Part shown: positions 1 to 8,959 of the stretch, piece by piece | Layout of the letters: every line of letters begins with the position of its first letter | Numbering within the stretch: the stretch's first letter is position 1 | Assembly (NCBI RefSeq): GCF_963676485.1 | Contig: NZ_OY781114.1 | Span: 4,418,501-4,482,500 of the forward strand | Direction: 5' to 3' | From: an uncultured Cohaesibacter sp. | GTDB taxonomy: Bacteria > Pseudomonadota > Alphaproteobacteria > Rhizobiales > Cohaesibacteraceae | DNA length: 64,000 nt | Notes under the pieces: model-generated | The model's input: the letters and a program-made list of their open reading frames with translations, nothing else | The model's database searches: none | Told to the model about the DNA's origin: nothing | Translations under genes and position numbers: made by a program

Positions 1-1
1 T

Positions 2-505
2 ATCGACAATTATGCCCTGCAGGGCATTGAACTCGTTGGCAAATATCTAAAACGGGCTGTCGCTGATGGGACTGATGTAGAGGCTCGCACAGGATTGGCG
101 CTGGCGGCCTTTTATGGCGGGGTATGCCTTGGGCCTGTTAATACGACATCGGGGCATGCCCTTTCCTATCCGTTGGGGCCCCGTTACAAACTTGCTCATG
201 GCATCGCCAATGCATTGATCTTTCCCCACACGCTTGCGGCCAACGCTTCGGCTGTTCCTGAGAAAACCGCAAAGATTTGCAACGCTCTTGGCTTCTCTGG
301 TACCTCGGCGTCGGATGTGTTGGCGGGCGCTCGCGCATTCTGTGAAACACTCGGTCTTGATATGCGCCTGCGCGCCCATGGAGTGATGGAAGACGACCTT
401 GCCTCAATGGCCAAGGAAGCGCATGAGATTCGCCGTTTGCTCGATTGGAATCCGGTCGATCTGTCCGTCGCAGATATCGAAGCCATATATCGACAAGCAT
501 ACTGA
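2..505 (+). CDS. Iron-containing alcohol dehydrogenase, C-terminal part
   Basis: The reading frame is open from the window edge to a TGA at 503-505, so only the last 167 residues are present. They match the all-helical C-terminal domain of group III iron-dependent alcohol dehydrogenases and maleylacetate reductases. A GHALSYPLG segment and an AHGIANALIFPH segment supply the metal-binding histidines expected of the family. The substrate cannot be told from this part. A strong terminator follows directly, so the gene ends its transcription unit. The family is well supported, the exact reaction is not. Confidence 0.85.
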   Translation: MDNYALQGIELVGKYLKRAVADGTDVEARTGLALAAFYGGVCLGPVNTTSGHALSYPLGPRYKLAHGIANALIFPHTLAANASAVPEKTAKICNALGFSGTSASDVLAGARAFCETLGLDMRLRAHGVMEDDLASMAKEAHEIRRLLDWNPVDLSVADIEAIYRQAY

Positions 506-551
506 TCAAGATGCTCCATTTATGGCTCACATCCTCCCTTGTGAGTCTTCT

Positions 552-597
552 AAGCGCTCTCTTTTGTCCTTCAATGGATAGGGAGCGCTTCTTTTTT
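552..597 (+). terminator. Rho-independent terminator after the alcohol dehydrogenase
   Basis: An inverted repeat AAGCGCTC (552-559) / GAGCGCTT (583-590), extended by a G-U and a G-C pair, is followed by CTTTTTT. It lies 47 bases after the stop codon on the plus strand. Confidence 0.85.
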
Positions 598-722
598 GTC
601 CCGCTTTTCGTGCCGCGCGTTACCCGATTGCTTCCTCTTGCTCTACCAGCTCGAGCGTGCAAAAGTGGGGCAGCTGCACTCCTGCAGGCGTTTTTCCTTG
701 AAAAAATTGTGAGGCAATCCCC

Positions 723-1439
723 GTGACCAAAGATCTGTTCCGTAGTGATTCTTACCTGACCAGCTGTAATGCAAAAGTCGTCGATATCACGGAAGATGGC
801 GCAATCGTTCTGGATCAAACGGTGTTCTATCCCACCGGTGGTGGCCAGCCTGGCGACGCGGGTATTCTTACGCTTGTAGACGGAAGCAAAATTGAAATTG
901 CGACGACATTAAAAGGCAAAGAAGGGTCTGACATCCTTCATATTCCAGCTGAAGGGCAGACCTATTCACTGACCGTGGGCGACGAGGTGACTTGTGAAAT
1001 CAACTGGGACCTCCGCTATAAATATATGCGGTTTCACACGGCTCTGCATTTGCTCTCTGTTGCCGTCCCCTACCCTGTGACTGGCGGACAAGTGAGCGAA
1101 AAGGAAGCCCGTCTAGACTTCAAGTTGCCGGACCCGGATTTTACCAAGGAATCTCTGACCGAGACGCTGATGGCGTTGATCAAGCGGGATCACGCGGTTT
1201 CGACACGCTGGATCTCGGATGAAGAGCTGGATGCGCAGCCTGATCTGGTCAAGACCATGTCCGTGCAGCCACCTCGCGGATCGGGCAAGGTGCGGCTCGT
1301 GGCCATCGGGGACGTTGATCTACAGCCTTGTGGCGGATCTCATGTCAAGAACACATCGGAAATCGGCTCCGTTTTCGTTTCCAAGATCGAAAATAAGGGG
1401 AAGCAGAACCGACGCATCCGAATCAAGTTTGCAGACTGA
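723..1439 (+). CDS. AlaX-type alanyl-tRNA editing protein
   Basis: A 238-residue free-standing editing domain homologous to the AlaRS editing domain; such proteins hydrolyse mischarged Ser-tRNA(Ala) or Gly-tRNA(Ala) in trans. Visible family marks are the N-terminal FYPTGGGQPGD segment (near residue 37), the zinc-type HTALH motif (near residue 104) and the CGGSHVKNTSEIG motif near residue 204. No aminoacylation domain is present, so this is a trans-editing factor and not alaS. The start is a GTG at 723; the sequence just upstream is only weakly SD-like (GTGAGGCAA). It stands alone between terminators. Confidence 0.9.
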   Translation: MTKDLFRSDSYLTSCNAKVVDITEDGAIVLDQTVFYPTGGGQPGDAGILTLVDGSKIEIATTLKGKEGSDILHIPAEGQTYSLTVGDEVTCEINWDLRYKYMRFHTALHLLSVAVPYPVTGGQVSEKEARLDFKLPDPDFTKESLTETLMALIKRDHAVSTRWISDEELDAQPDLVKTMSVQPPRGSGKVRLVAIGDVDLQPCGGSHVKNTSEIGSVFVSKIENKGKQNRRIRIKFAD

Positions 1440-1763
1440 TGGATGAGCGGACTGTCGGTCGAAACAACCTGTTTTGATCGTTGAGGCTGACTTGCGTCCC
1501 TTTATCGCGATATTGTTAGTTCAAAACTCAGGTTGCCCTGTCCTTTCAGAGGCCAAAGGGCGCTATACTGAACACTAGGCGCCGGAGATGGACGGGCGTC
1601 GATTATGCGCATTCGGGGAAATCGCGAAATGCGGGTTTTAAACAAGCAGAATAAATACTCAATATTTATACCTGTTTATGTTTGAAACTATTGAAATAAA
1701 GAGAGAGAGCGCGTAATACATTAGTCTACCATCATGGTTCACAATTCCAAAAAGAGGTTCGTA
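1440..1763. other. Intergenic region, no gene seen
   Basis: About 320 bases with stops in all frames. The 3' half is AT-rich (around 1640-1710) and probably holds the promoter of the AhpD-like gene. An AGAGG ribosome-binding site is visible just before 1764. No convincing terminator for the AlaX gene was found here. Confidence 0.5.
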
Positions 1764-2105
1764 ATGGCTTCCGATTACAAACAAATGATGAAAGACGTTT
1801 CTTCGCAAGTGTCCGTTCTTAAGAAGGACCAGCCAGACACCATTTCCGGCTTTTATGCCATGGCTGGTGGCGCTACCAAGAATGGTGCTCTTGACGAAAA
1901 AACAAAAGAGCTGATTACCTTGGCAATCGCAGTTGCCCTGCGCTGCGAGCCTTGCATGGCTTTCCATACAGCAGCATTGGTTCGCCTTGGTGTAACCAAG
2001 GAAGAGCTCGAAGAAACACTCGGTTGCGCCATTTATATGGGCGGCGGCCCTGCTCTGATGTATGCGGCTCATGCCATGGAAGCATTCGATCAGATTTCCA
2101 AGTAG
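1764..2105 (+). CDS. AhpD/carboxymuconolactone decarboxylase-like family protein
   Basis: A 113-residue protein of the alkylhydroperoxidase AhpD-like (CMD) fold. The redox motif CEPC followed by MAFHTAALV lies near residues 59-70, the arrangement used for peroxidase or thiol-disulfide chemistry in AhpD-like proteins. The start at 1764 is preferred over an in-frame ATG at 1734 because AGAGG lies about 8 bases before it and family homology begins there. The gene is monocistronic and closed by a terminator. The true substrate is unknown. Confidence 0.88.
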   Translation: MASDYKQMMKDVSSQVSVLKKDQPDTISGFYAMAGGATKNGALDEKTKELITLAIAVALRCEPCMAFHTAALVRLGVTKEELEETLGCAIYMGGGPALMYAAHAMEAFDQISK

Positions 2106-2147
2106 GGTTGATCGATCAGCAGGATCAATCAATGCCTATAGACAGAG

Positions 2148-2174
2148 AGGTCGGCTTGCGCCGGCCTTTTTTTA
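2148..2174 (+). terminator. Rho-independent terminator
   Basis: Stem AGGTCGGC / GCCGGCCT (one T-G wobble) with a TTGC loop and a run of seven T follows the CMD-family gene. Confidence 0.9.
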
Positions 2175-2330
2175 TGGTTGTCTGCGCTTTGAGCAGCCAT
2201 CTTATTTTGTCGTGATTTGTTTCCCGTAGAGATGGCAACTTCTGTCGAAAAAATGCTATGCCTCAGAAAGGCTTGCGACCCTTTTGTCGCGGCATCGGGC
2301 CCTTTGTGCGTAACTATTCGGAGATTGATT

Positions 2331-3179
2331 ATGGCTGAGCGAACCAAGTGGTTGGTAGATACGGAGTGGCTGGAAGCCAACCTTGACAATCCCGACGTCG
2401 TCATTCTGGATGGCTCATGGTATCTGCCGCAGCTGCAGCGCGATCCGAAAGCGGAATTTGCAAGGGCCCACATTCCTGGCGCCATGTTTTTCGATATCGA
2501 TGAGATTGCCGATCTGTCTACGGATTTGCCTCATATGCTGCCAAGCGCCGAGCTGTTTAGCACGGAGCTCTCCAAGATGGGGATGAGCAATGGGCAAACA
2601 GTGGTGGTCTATGACGGTGTTGGGATTGGGTCTGCGCCGCGCCTTTGGTGGACATTCCGAGTTATGGGTGTCAAGGATGTTTATATCCTGGATGGCGGCT
2701 TGCCAAAATGGAAGGCTGAAAAGCGTCCGGTAACGGATGTGACCCAAACAAGGGCTCCCGGTCATTTCACTGCCAAGTTGGATCATCAGGCGGTTCGCAA
2801 TTTTGATGACATGCTCGAGGCTATCAAGGATGATGGCGTGGAGATTGTTGATGCTCGCTCAACAGAGCGCTGGCGCGGCATTGGCCCAGAGCCCCGCCCC
2901 AACCTTTCCTCCGGGCGCATGCCCGGCTCGAAGAATGTGCCGTTCCAGGACCTTGTCGATGACAATGGGCAAATGAAGGATGTCGATTTTCTAAAGCAAC
3001 GCTTTGTTGCTGCAGGTGTTGATCTCTCCAAGCCGATCATCACGTCATGCGGATCTGGTTCTACGGCAGCGATCCTGTTTCTCGCGCTTGATACAATAGG
3101 ACAGAAGCAGCTGTCGCTCTATGACGGCTCCTGGACAGAATGGGCTTCACGGGAAGGTAGCATCATCGAAAAAGATTAG
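2331..3179 (+). CDS. sseA: 3-mercaptopyruvate/thiosulfate sulfurtransferase
   Basis: A 282-residue protein with two rhodanese domains. It transfers sulfur from 3-mercaptopyruvate or thiosulfate to a thiophilic acceptor. The N-terminal inactive rhodanese domain (roughly 1-145) carries the conserved HIPGAMFFDID segment. The C-terminal domain carries SGRMPGSKNVPF and the active-site loop TSCGSGSTAAI with the persulfide-forming Cys near residue 236. The CGSGxT loop favours mercaptopyruvate over thiosulfate, by family rule. The ATG at 2331 is chosen because GGAG precedes it and the homologous WLVDTEWL segment starts just after. An upstream in-frame extension to 2217 has no support. Confidence 0.9.
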   Translation: MAERTKWLVDTEWLEANLDNPDVVILDGSWYLPQLQRDPKAEFARAHIPGAMFFDIDEIADLSTDLPHMLPSAELFSTELSKMGMSNGQTVVVYDGVGIGSAPRLWWTFRVMGVKDVYILDGGLPKWKAEKRPVTDVTQTRAPGHFTAKLDHQAVRNFDDMLEAIKDDGVEIVDARSTERWRGIGPEPRPNLSSGRMPGSKNVPFQDLVDDNGQMKDVDFLKQRFVAAGVDLSKPIITSCGSGSTAAILFLALDTIGQKQLSLYDGSWTEWASREGSIIEKD

Positions 3180-3379
3180 TTTCCCGATGTTATCAACCGC
3201 TCACTGCCCCGCGTTTCCCTCTTTCTGCCGGTTCAGCATGACAACTGTTGCAAAGTTGTCACTGCGCTTGGCTGTCACAATATTGGCCTATTTCAAACAC
3301 TTTTGGAACAACTCTTGCTGCTAGACGTTGTCCTGTCACGTAATTCACACGACAAGACAACAAACTAGCGGTGATTAAA

Positions 3380-4033
3380 ATGAAAAGAGTAATTGTTTCA
3401 AGTGCGGTTGTTTTGATGGCTGCGACCGGGGCTAGCATGGCAGCGGATCTGCCGCAATCTGACCCTATCTACACAGCCCCTCCTGCTCCGGCAGAAGTCA
3501 TGTCGGGTAATCCTTGGGAAGGTGCCTACGCCGGTGTTGCAATTGGCGGAATTTGGAGCGAAACAAACTCCAATGGTGGTGCGTCTTCCGTGGATGGTGA
3601 TGGCATGTCGCTCGGCGGTTATGCCGGTTACAATATGGTCTATGACCATGTCGTATTTGGTCCGGAGTTGCTCGCCAACTACAACACCATCAACGACAAA
3701 AGCAGCACCACGCGCTTTGAAAGCAACTGGGATGCCGAGCTTCGTGCCCGTGCTGGCTACGATATGGGCTTCTTTATGCCTTATGCCGCTGTCGGCGTTG
3801 GCTTCCAGGATGGTGAGCTCACCGACCGTGCAACAGATGCAAATGACGACAATGTCCATACATTCGTAGGTCTGACGGGTGGTGTGGAAGCCATGGTTAC
3901 AGAGAATGTTTCCATGCGCGCTGAAGCCGGTTATCGCTGGTCTGATGAAAAGACCTATAACTTGGGTGGAACGAGCAGCAAGACCGACATTGATGGCACA
4001 GTAGCCAAAGTCGGCCTTTCCTACCACTTCTAA
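3380..4033 (+). CDS. Outer-membrane beta-barrel protein, Omp25/Omp31-like
   Basis: A 217-residue protein with a clear signal peptide (cleavage after SMAA, about residue 20) and a short Pro/Ala-rich linker. An 8-strand-type barrel follows, with alternating aromatic and small residues and repeated GxxxGYN or Y(R)W patterns, and it ends in the typical C-terminal F (SYHF). This matches the small surface-antigen barrels of Rhizobiales (Omp25/31, RopB-like). It is flanked by a terminator. A GTG nine bases upstream (3371) is an alternative start; ATG 3380 gives the better signal peptide. Confidence 0.85.
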   Translation: MKRVIVSSAVVLMAATGASMAADLPQSDPIYTAPPAPAEVMSGNPWEGAYAGVAIGGIWSETNSNGGASSVDGDGMSLGGYAGYNMVYDHVVFGPELLANYNTINDKSSTTRFESNWDAELRARAGYDMGFFMPYAAVGVGFQDGELTDRATDANDDNVHTFVGLTGGVEAMVTENVSMRAEAGYRWSDEKTYNLGGTSSKTDIDGTVAKVGLSYHF

Positions 4034-4094
4034 GGTCGCATCATGTGCGACAGAGCCTGATCGGCTCTTATCTGACCTTTGTATTTGAAAAAAG

Positions 4095-4124
4095 AGCCCG
4101 GGCAAATTGTCCGGGCTTTGTTAT
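4095..4124 (+). terminator. Rho-independent terminator, possibly bidirectional
   Basis: Stem AGCCCGG (4095-4101) / CCGGGCT (4111-4117) is followed by TTGTTATTT on the plus strand and, read from the other side, by T-rich sequence. It serves the Omp gene and may also end the aap operon that converges here. Confidence 0.8.
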
Positions 4125-4144
4125 TTCCAGCTAGAGGGGCACCC

Positions 4145-4939
4145 CTAGTGAAGGATCTGGCTAAGAAACAGCTTCGTGCGCTCATGTTGAGGATTTGTGA
4201 AGAATTCCTCGGGCTCGTTCTGTTCCACAATCTGGCCCGCATCCATGAAAATGACGCGGTTGGCAACCTGACGGGCAAAGCCCATTTCGTGGGTGACGCA
4301 AAGCATGGTCATGCCTTCTTCAGCCAGAGAGACCATCACATCGAGCACTTCCTTGATCATTTCAGGGTCAAGGGCTGACGTTGGTTCATCAAACAGCATG
4401 ATACGCGGGTTCATGCAAAGTGAACGGGCAATCGCCACACGCTGTTGCTGACCTCCGGAGAGCTGTCCGGGATATTTCAAAGCCTGTTCTGGGATCTTAA
4501 CGCGTTCGAGATAGTGCATGGCGATCTCTTCGGCTTCTTTCTTGGGCATATTACGCACCCAGATCGGTGCCAGCGTCAGGTTTTCCAGGATTGTCAGATG
4601 CGGGAAGAGATTGAAGTGCTGGAACACCATGCCCACTTCCCGACGGATTTCGTCGATCTTCTTCAAGTCGTTTGTCAGCTCGATGCCGTCGACGATGATT
4701 TTGCCTTCCTGATGCTCTTCAAGGCGGTTGATGCACCGAATCATCGTGGATTTACCCGATCCGGATGGACCGGCGATAACGATGCGTTCGCCTCGCATGA
4801 CTTTCAGGTTGATGTCTCTTAGTACATGGAAGTCACCGTACCATTTGTTCATGCCGTCGATTTCGATGGCAACATCGGTCTCGGAGATTTGCATTTTTTT
4901 GACTTCGGACGGAGACGCTTCGACTGCGTTGTCACTCAT
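4145..4939 (-). CDS. aapP: General L-amino acid ABC transporter, ATP-binding protein
   Basis: A 264-residue ATPase of the polar amino acid uptake family. Walker [10 protein letters not shown] lies near residue 58, the signature [15 protein letters not shown] near 160, and Walker B with [11 protein letters not shown] near 185. It energises uptake of many L-amino acids through AapQM. The start at 4939 has AGGAG seven bases upstream. It is the last gene of the aapJQMP operon, 18 bases after aapM. Confidence 0.93.
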   Translation of the reverse strand: MSDNAVEASPSEVKKMQISETDVAIEIDGMNKWYGDFHVLRDINLKVMRGERIVIAGPSGSGKSTMIRCINRLEEHQEGKIIVDGIELTNDLKKIDEIRREVGMVFQHFNLFPHLTILENLTLAPIWVRNMPKKEAEEIAMHYLERVKIPEQALKYPGQLSGGQQQRVAIARSLCMNPRIMLFDEPTSALDPEMIKEVLDVMVSLAEEGMTMLCVTHEMGFARQVANRVIFMDAGQIVEQNEPEEFFTNPQHERTKLFLSQILH

Positions 4940-4957
4940 TTTATTACTCCTGACGGC

Positions 4958-6262
4958 TTATCTTTTATGACCGGTGTGCAGCCGGTTTTCCATGAAGATT
5001 GAATATCGGGACATACCAAAGCAGAAGATCCAATATGTCATAGCTGCAAACAGGTAACCCGTATGAGATGTAACCGGTGTCGACCAAGTCGGATCTGTGA
5101 AGGAGGATTGCACCTGCCCTAGAAGATCAAACAGACCAATGATCAAAACCAGTGTCGTATCCTTGAATAGCCCGATGAATGTGTTCACGATGCCCGGAAT
5201 GACGAGTTTGAGAGCCTGCGGCATGATAATCAAGCCGGTTGACTGCCAAAATGTCAGTCCAAGAGCGTCGGCTCCTTCATACTGTCCTTTGGGTATGGCT
5301 TGCAAGCCTCCTCGGACAACCTCAGCCATATAGGCAGCAGAGAAAAGGGCTACACCGATCAACGCGCGTAAAAGCTTATCGAAATTGACGCCTTCAGGCA
5401 GGAAGAGCGGCAGAACAACCGACGACATGAAGAGCACGGTGATCAGAGGAACGCCTCGCCAGAACTCGATAAAGATGATCGAGACGAGACGCACAATCGG
5501 CATCTTGGATCGCCGCCCCAGAGCTAGCACGATACCTAGAGGCAAGGATGCCACGATACCGGTAATCGCAATGACAAGCGTGACGAGGAAGCCGCCCCAA
5601 TTGGCCGTTTCGACAGGTTCGAGACCGAAGTCGATGGACATGATGGCATAAATGATGGCAATGGCGATGCCGATGGCTGACAAGGTCAGGAGAACCGGCT
5701 TCATTTTCCCGTGCGTGGCGTAGGTGATCAGAGCTCCCAAACCGAGAATGATGGCAAATCCTACAATGAAGCTCACAATATGATCTTCAAAGGACAGATT
5801 GCCACCGGTCAGCAAAATGAATGTCATGACCGGGAAGACCAGAAGCATGAACAGAACGTTTGCCCGCTTGAAAGGGAGCGACGGGATAAGCGCCGGGATC
5901 AACCCCAATGCGCCGACAATGAAAACGATATTGACGCGCCAAATCTGGTCGTCCGGATATCGCCCATAGACGAACTGCGGAAAATAGGCTTTCACATAGG
6001 CCCAGCAGGCACCATGCGCGGCACCATTTGCGATGCAGGCTTCGCGATCTGAGCCTTCCCAAACTGCGTTGAGCAGGGCAAAGGGAATGACGGCGCTCAG
6101 GATCTGATAAATCACGAAGATGCCGAAAAGCGTCATCATAGCGTTCGGAACCGAGGATAGAAGATTCTGATGCACCCAATAGAGTGGCCCTTGCGATGAA
6201 ATCGGGGCAGGCCTTTCATCGACCATATCTTTGCGAACAAAGGAGAGAGGCATATTTGACAT
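4958..6262 (-). CDS. aapM: General L-amino acid ABC transporter, permease AapM
   Basis: A 434-residue inner-membrane permease. As in other AapM proteins, a long N-terminal part with several hydrophobic segments and a large periplasmic loop (EGSDREACIANGAAHGACW) precedes the conserved His/Glu/Gln-type permease domain. The EAA-type loop ADALGLTFWQSTGLIIMPQA lies near residue 340. The start at 6262 follows AGGAGAACCTC. It forms a heterodimer with AapQ; the two genes are nine bases apart. Confidence 0.92.
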   Translation of the reverse strand: MSNMPLSFVRKDMVDERPAPISSQGPLYWVHQNLLSSVPNAMMTLFGIFVIYQILSAVIPFALLNAVWEGSDREACIANGAAHGACWAYVKAYFPQFVYGRYPDDQIWRVNIVFIVGALGLIPALIPSLPFKRANVLFMLLVFPVMTFILLTGGNLSFEDHIVSFIVGFAIILGLGALITYATHGKMKPVLLTLSAIGIAIAIIYAIMSIDFGLEPVETANWGGFLVTLVIAITGIVASLPLGIVLALGRRSKMPIVRLVSIIFIEFWRGVPLITVLFMSSVVLPLFLPEGVNFDKLLRALIGVALFSAAYMAEVVRGGLQAIPKGQYEGADALGLTFWQSTGLIIMPQALKLVIPGIVNTFIGLFKDTTLVLIIGLFDLLGQVQSSFTDPTWSTPVTSHTGYLFAAMTYWIFCFGMSRYSIFMENRLHTGHKR

Positions 6263-6271
6263 GAGGTTCTC

Positions 6272-7465
6272 CTATCTCTCTACCAATGCAATGGACCGGT
6301 TGTACCAGTTCATCAGGATCGATGTGAAAAGCGAAATACTGAGATAGACGATCATCCAGATGCCAATCACTTCGATGGCCTGTCCTGTCTGGTTGAGCAC
6401 CGTTCCGCCAACAGACACGATGTCAGGATAGGCGATGGCGACGGCCAGAGATGAGTTTTTCGTCAGGTTCAGATATTGGCTGGTGAGCGGTGGAATGATG
6501 ACCCGCATGGCCTGGGGGATTATGACCAAGCGCAAGGTCGGGCCGTTGCGCAAACCAAGTGCATGGGCGGCTTCCGTTTGGCCATGGTTCACAGCCAGAA
6601 TACCAGCCCGCACAATCTCGGCGATAAAGGCGCCGGTATAGATGGTCAAGGCCAGCAACAAACCAACAAACTCGGGAATGACCTTCATTCCGCCCTTGAA
6701 GTTGAAGCCCTTGAGCTGGGCATAATCATAGCTGATTGGCATGCCGGAGAGGAGATAGGCCAAAACGGGCAGAATAATAATCAGGCCCAGACTGGTCAGG
6801 AAAGCCGGAAAACGCTCGCCTGTTGCCATCTGTCGGCGCTTTGCCCAAATACTGACACCGACGCTGATGACGATTGCGATGACAAGGGCAATCATAATAT
6901 TGGCCGACCCATCTTCAAAAACAGGGCGTGGCATATAGAGGCCACGGTTGTTGAGGAAGAATGTATCAAATATCGATGATGAATTCTTGGGGTGCGGCAG
7001 CGAACGCAATACTGCGAAATACCAGAAGAAAAGCTGCAACAACAAGGGAATGTTGCGCACGATTTCAATATACATCGTAGCGAGTTTTGAGATGACCCAG
7101 TTGTTGGAAAGACGTGCAATCCCCATTACGAAGCCAACGATCGTAGCAAAGAAAATACCAATTACTGCGATGAGAAGCGTGTTTAGCAGGCCAGCGATCA
7201 GGGCCTGTCCGTAGGTGGATGTTGCAGAAAGGTCAATAAGGGTCTGGTTGGGCAAAAAGCCCGCTGTGTTTCCCAGGAAACTGAACCCGGAAGCAATATT
7301 CTGTTTTTCCAGGTTATGGGAAGCATTCTGAATGATGCTCCAGAAAAAATATATAAGTCCGGCGACCAGCAAGAGCTGATAAATAACGCCCCTCACCTTC
7401 GGATCGTTGAATATGGATCCTTTGGCAGAGCTTCGCTCGGCGGTCTGTTGAGGTTTAGCAGCCAT
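6272..7465 (-). CDS. aapQ: General L-amino acid ABC transporter, permease AapQ
   Basis: A 397-residue integral membrane permease with the amino-acid-type domain: EIVRNIPLLLQLFFWYF in the middle and EAAHALGLRNGPTLRLVIIPQA as the ATPase-contacting EAA loop. The start at 7465 (MAAKPQQ) follows CGAGGATAAT. An ATG at 7525 would add 20 residues but has no ribosome-binding site. The gene is separated from aapJ by a strong hairpin, so its expression is probably lower than that of the binding protein. Confidence 0.9.
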   Translation of the reverse strand: MAAKPQQTAERSSAKGSIFNDPKVRGVIYQLLLVAGLIYFFWSIIQNASHNLEKQNIASGFSFLGNTAGFLPNQTLIDLSATSTYGQALIAGLLNTLLIAVIGIFFATIVGFVMGIARLSNNWVISKLATMYIEIVRNIPLLLQLFFWYFAVLRSLPHPKNSSSIFDTFFLNNRGLYMPRPVFEDGSANIMIALVIAIVISVGVSIWAKRRQMATGERFPAFLTSLGLIIILPVLAYLLSGMPISYDYAQLKGFNFKGGMKVIPEFVGLLLALTIYTGAFIAEIVRAGILAVNHGQTEAAHALGLRNGPTLRLVIIPQAMRVIIPPLTSQYLNLTKNSSLAVAIAYPDIVSVGGTVLNQTGQAIEVIGIWMIVYLSISLFTSILMNWYNRSIALVER

Positions 7466-7570
7466 ATTATCCTCGTGTGACACCGACCTATCTAAAGAGG
7501 TCAGTCTATCGAGTGCGACATCCAAACAGTATGCGCGTTTAGATTTTTGTTATTCTTTAGATGACGCTTA

Positions 7571-7606
7571 TAAAAAACCCCGGCGGACGGATTTGTCCTG
7601 CCGGGG
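7571..7606 (-). terminator. Intercistronic hairpin/terminator between aapJ and aapQ
   Basis: On the minus strand the arms CCCCGGC and GCCGGGG close a stem with an inner GGAC/GTCC pair, followed by TTTTTT. It sits inside the operon after the binding-protein gene, where partial termination or mRNA protection would give more AapJ than permease. Confidence 0.85.
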
Positions 7607-7620
7607 ATCTTTATTGCCAA

Positions 7621-8637
7621 TTAGCGGATAGGCGGTGCGTACTGGAAGCCACCATTTGACCACAAGGCGTTTACGCCGCGGGAAATTTTCAGCGGCGTAT
7701 CCGGGCCGACGTTATTGTCGAAAATTTCAGCGTAGTTACCAACCTGCTTGACGATGTTATAAGCCCAGTCGTTAGACAGGCCGATATTTTCGCCGAAAGC
7801 ACCTTCAACGCCGACAAGACGGCGGATTGCAGGGTTTTTGCTTTCTTTCATTTCATCAACATTGGCAGACGAAACACCGAGTTCTTCTGCGTTGATCATT
7901 GCGAACAGAGACCATTTCACAATGTTGAACCATTCGTCATCGCCCTGACGGACAACCGGGCCGAGAGGCTCTTTGGAAATAATTTCTGGCAGAACAACAT
8001 GTTCGTCAGGGTTGGTGAGTTTCAGACGCTGAGCATAGAGGCCGGAAGCGTCCGTGGTGTAAACGTCGCAACGACCGCTGTCATAAGCCTGTACAACCTC
8101 GTCAGACTTTTCGAACTGAACCAATTCCAGCTGCATGCCATGGGAGCGGAAATAGTCGGTTACGTTCAGCTCCGTGGTGGTGCCGGTGTTGGTGCAGACA
8201 GAAGCCCCATCCAGCTCTAGAGCCGAGGTGATGCCCAGAGACTTGCGAACCATGAAGCCCTGACCATCATAATAGTTCACGCCAGCGAAGTTCAGCCCCA
8301 GAGATGTGTCGCGGGTCATGGTCCAGGTGGTGTTGCGGGACAGAAGATCGATTTCGCTGGACTGCAGGGCCGTGAAACGCTCTTTTGCAGACAGCGGAGT
8401 GTATTTGACAGCCGTAGCATCACCAAATACAGCAGCAGCAACAGCGCGGCAAACATCAACGTCGATGCCGGTCCAGTTGCCCTGATCGTCCGGGTTGGAG
8501 AAGCCTGGCAGGCCCTGGCTCACACCGCACTGAACAGCGCCTTTGGCTTTAACATCTTCAAGGGTCGTTGCGCTGGCAGCGGACGCCGCAACAGCCATAG
8601 CGGACCCCATAAGTACGGAAATAAGAACTTTCTTCAT
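7621..8637 (-). CDS. aapJ: General L-amino acid-binding periplasmic protein AapJ
   Basis: A 338-residue solute-binding protein (family 3) with a signal peptide of about 23 residues ending in ASA. The mature domain begins TLEDVKAKGAVQCGVSQGLPGFS and carries the WTGIDVDVCRAVAAAVFG segment typical of AapJ. It captures L-amino acids in the periplasm and hands them to AapQMP. The ATG at 8637 has AAGG nine bases before it. First gene of the operon; it is divergent from metC. Confidence 0.95.
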   Translation of the reverse strand: MKKVLISVLMGSAMAVAASAASATTLEDVKAKGAVQCGVSQGLPGFSNPDDQGNWTGIDVDVCRAVAAAVFGDATAVKYTPLSAKERFTALQSSEIDLLSRNTTWTMTRDTSLGLNFAGVNYYDGQGFMVRKSLGITSALELDGASVCTNTGTTTELNVTDYFRSHGMQLELVQFEKSDEVVQAYDSGRCDVYTTDASGLYAQRLKLTNPDEHVVLPEIISKEPLGPVVRQGDDEWFNIVKWSLFAMINAEELGVSSANVDEMKESKNPAIRRLVGVEGAFGENIGLSNDWAYNIVKQVGNYAEIFDNNVGPDTPLKISRGVNALWSNGGFQYAPPIR

Positions 8638-8959
8638 TTTGCAGCCTTCGTTTGTTGCCCAAATAGAATAGGATTGTTTAGAAAGGTTTCAGATGACAAT
8701 GGATTGCATGAACAGCCCTTGCCCCTGTTATTTTTTGTTGGTCAAGCGTTGAATATACCGCCCGACAAGGGGTATCTCAGAAAATTATTGGACTTGGGTC
8801 AAGAGACAAAATGCAGTCACGCGGGTAATAAGACAAATTTCGCACGAAAATTGTGCAAGAACATCGTAAAACTGAAACTATCTGTTCTTTTTTGCCGTGT
8901 ATACAACTAATAATGCTAAATTGCATTCGGACTAATGGTGTTAGGAGGGCCAAATAAAA
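8638..8959. promoter_or_regulatory. Divergent promoter region of aapJ and metC
   Basis: About 320 bases between two divergent start codons with no plausible reading frame on either strand. It is AT-rich around 8820-8930 and must hold the promoters of both transcription units. AGGAGG at 8943-8948 is the metC ribosome-binding site. No operator or riboswitch could be assigned by eye. Confidence 0.6.

Noticed and set aside
138-818. 226-codon minus-strand open frame at the left edge
   Set aside because: Antisense to the alcohol dehydrogenase and across its terminator; no family character.
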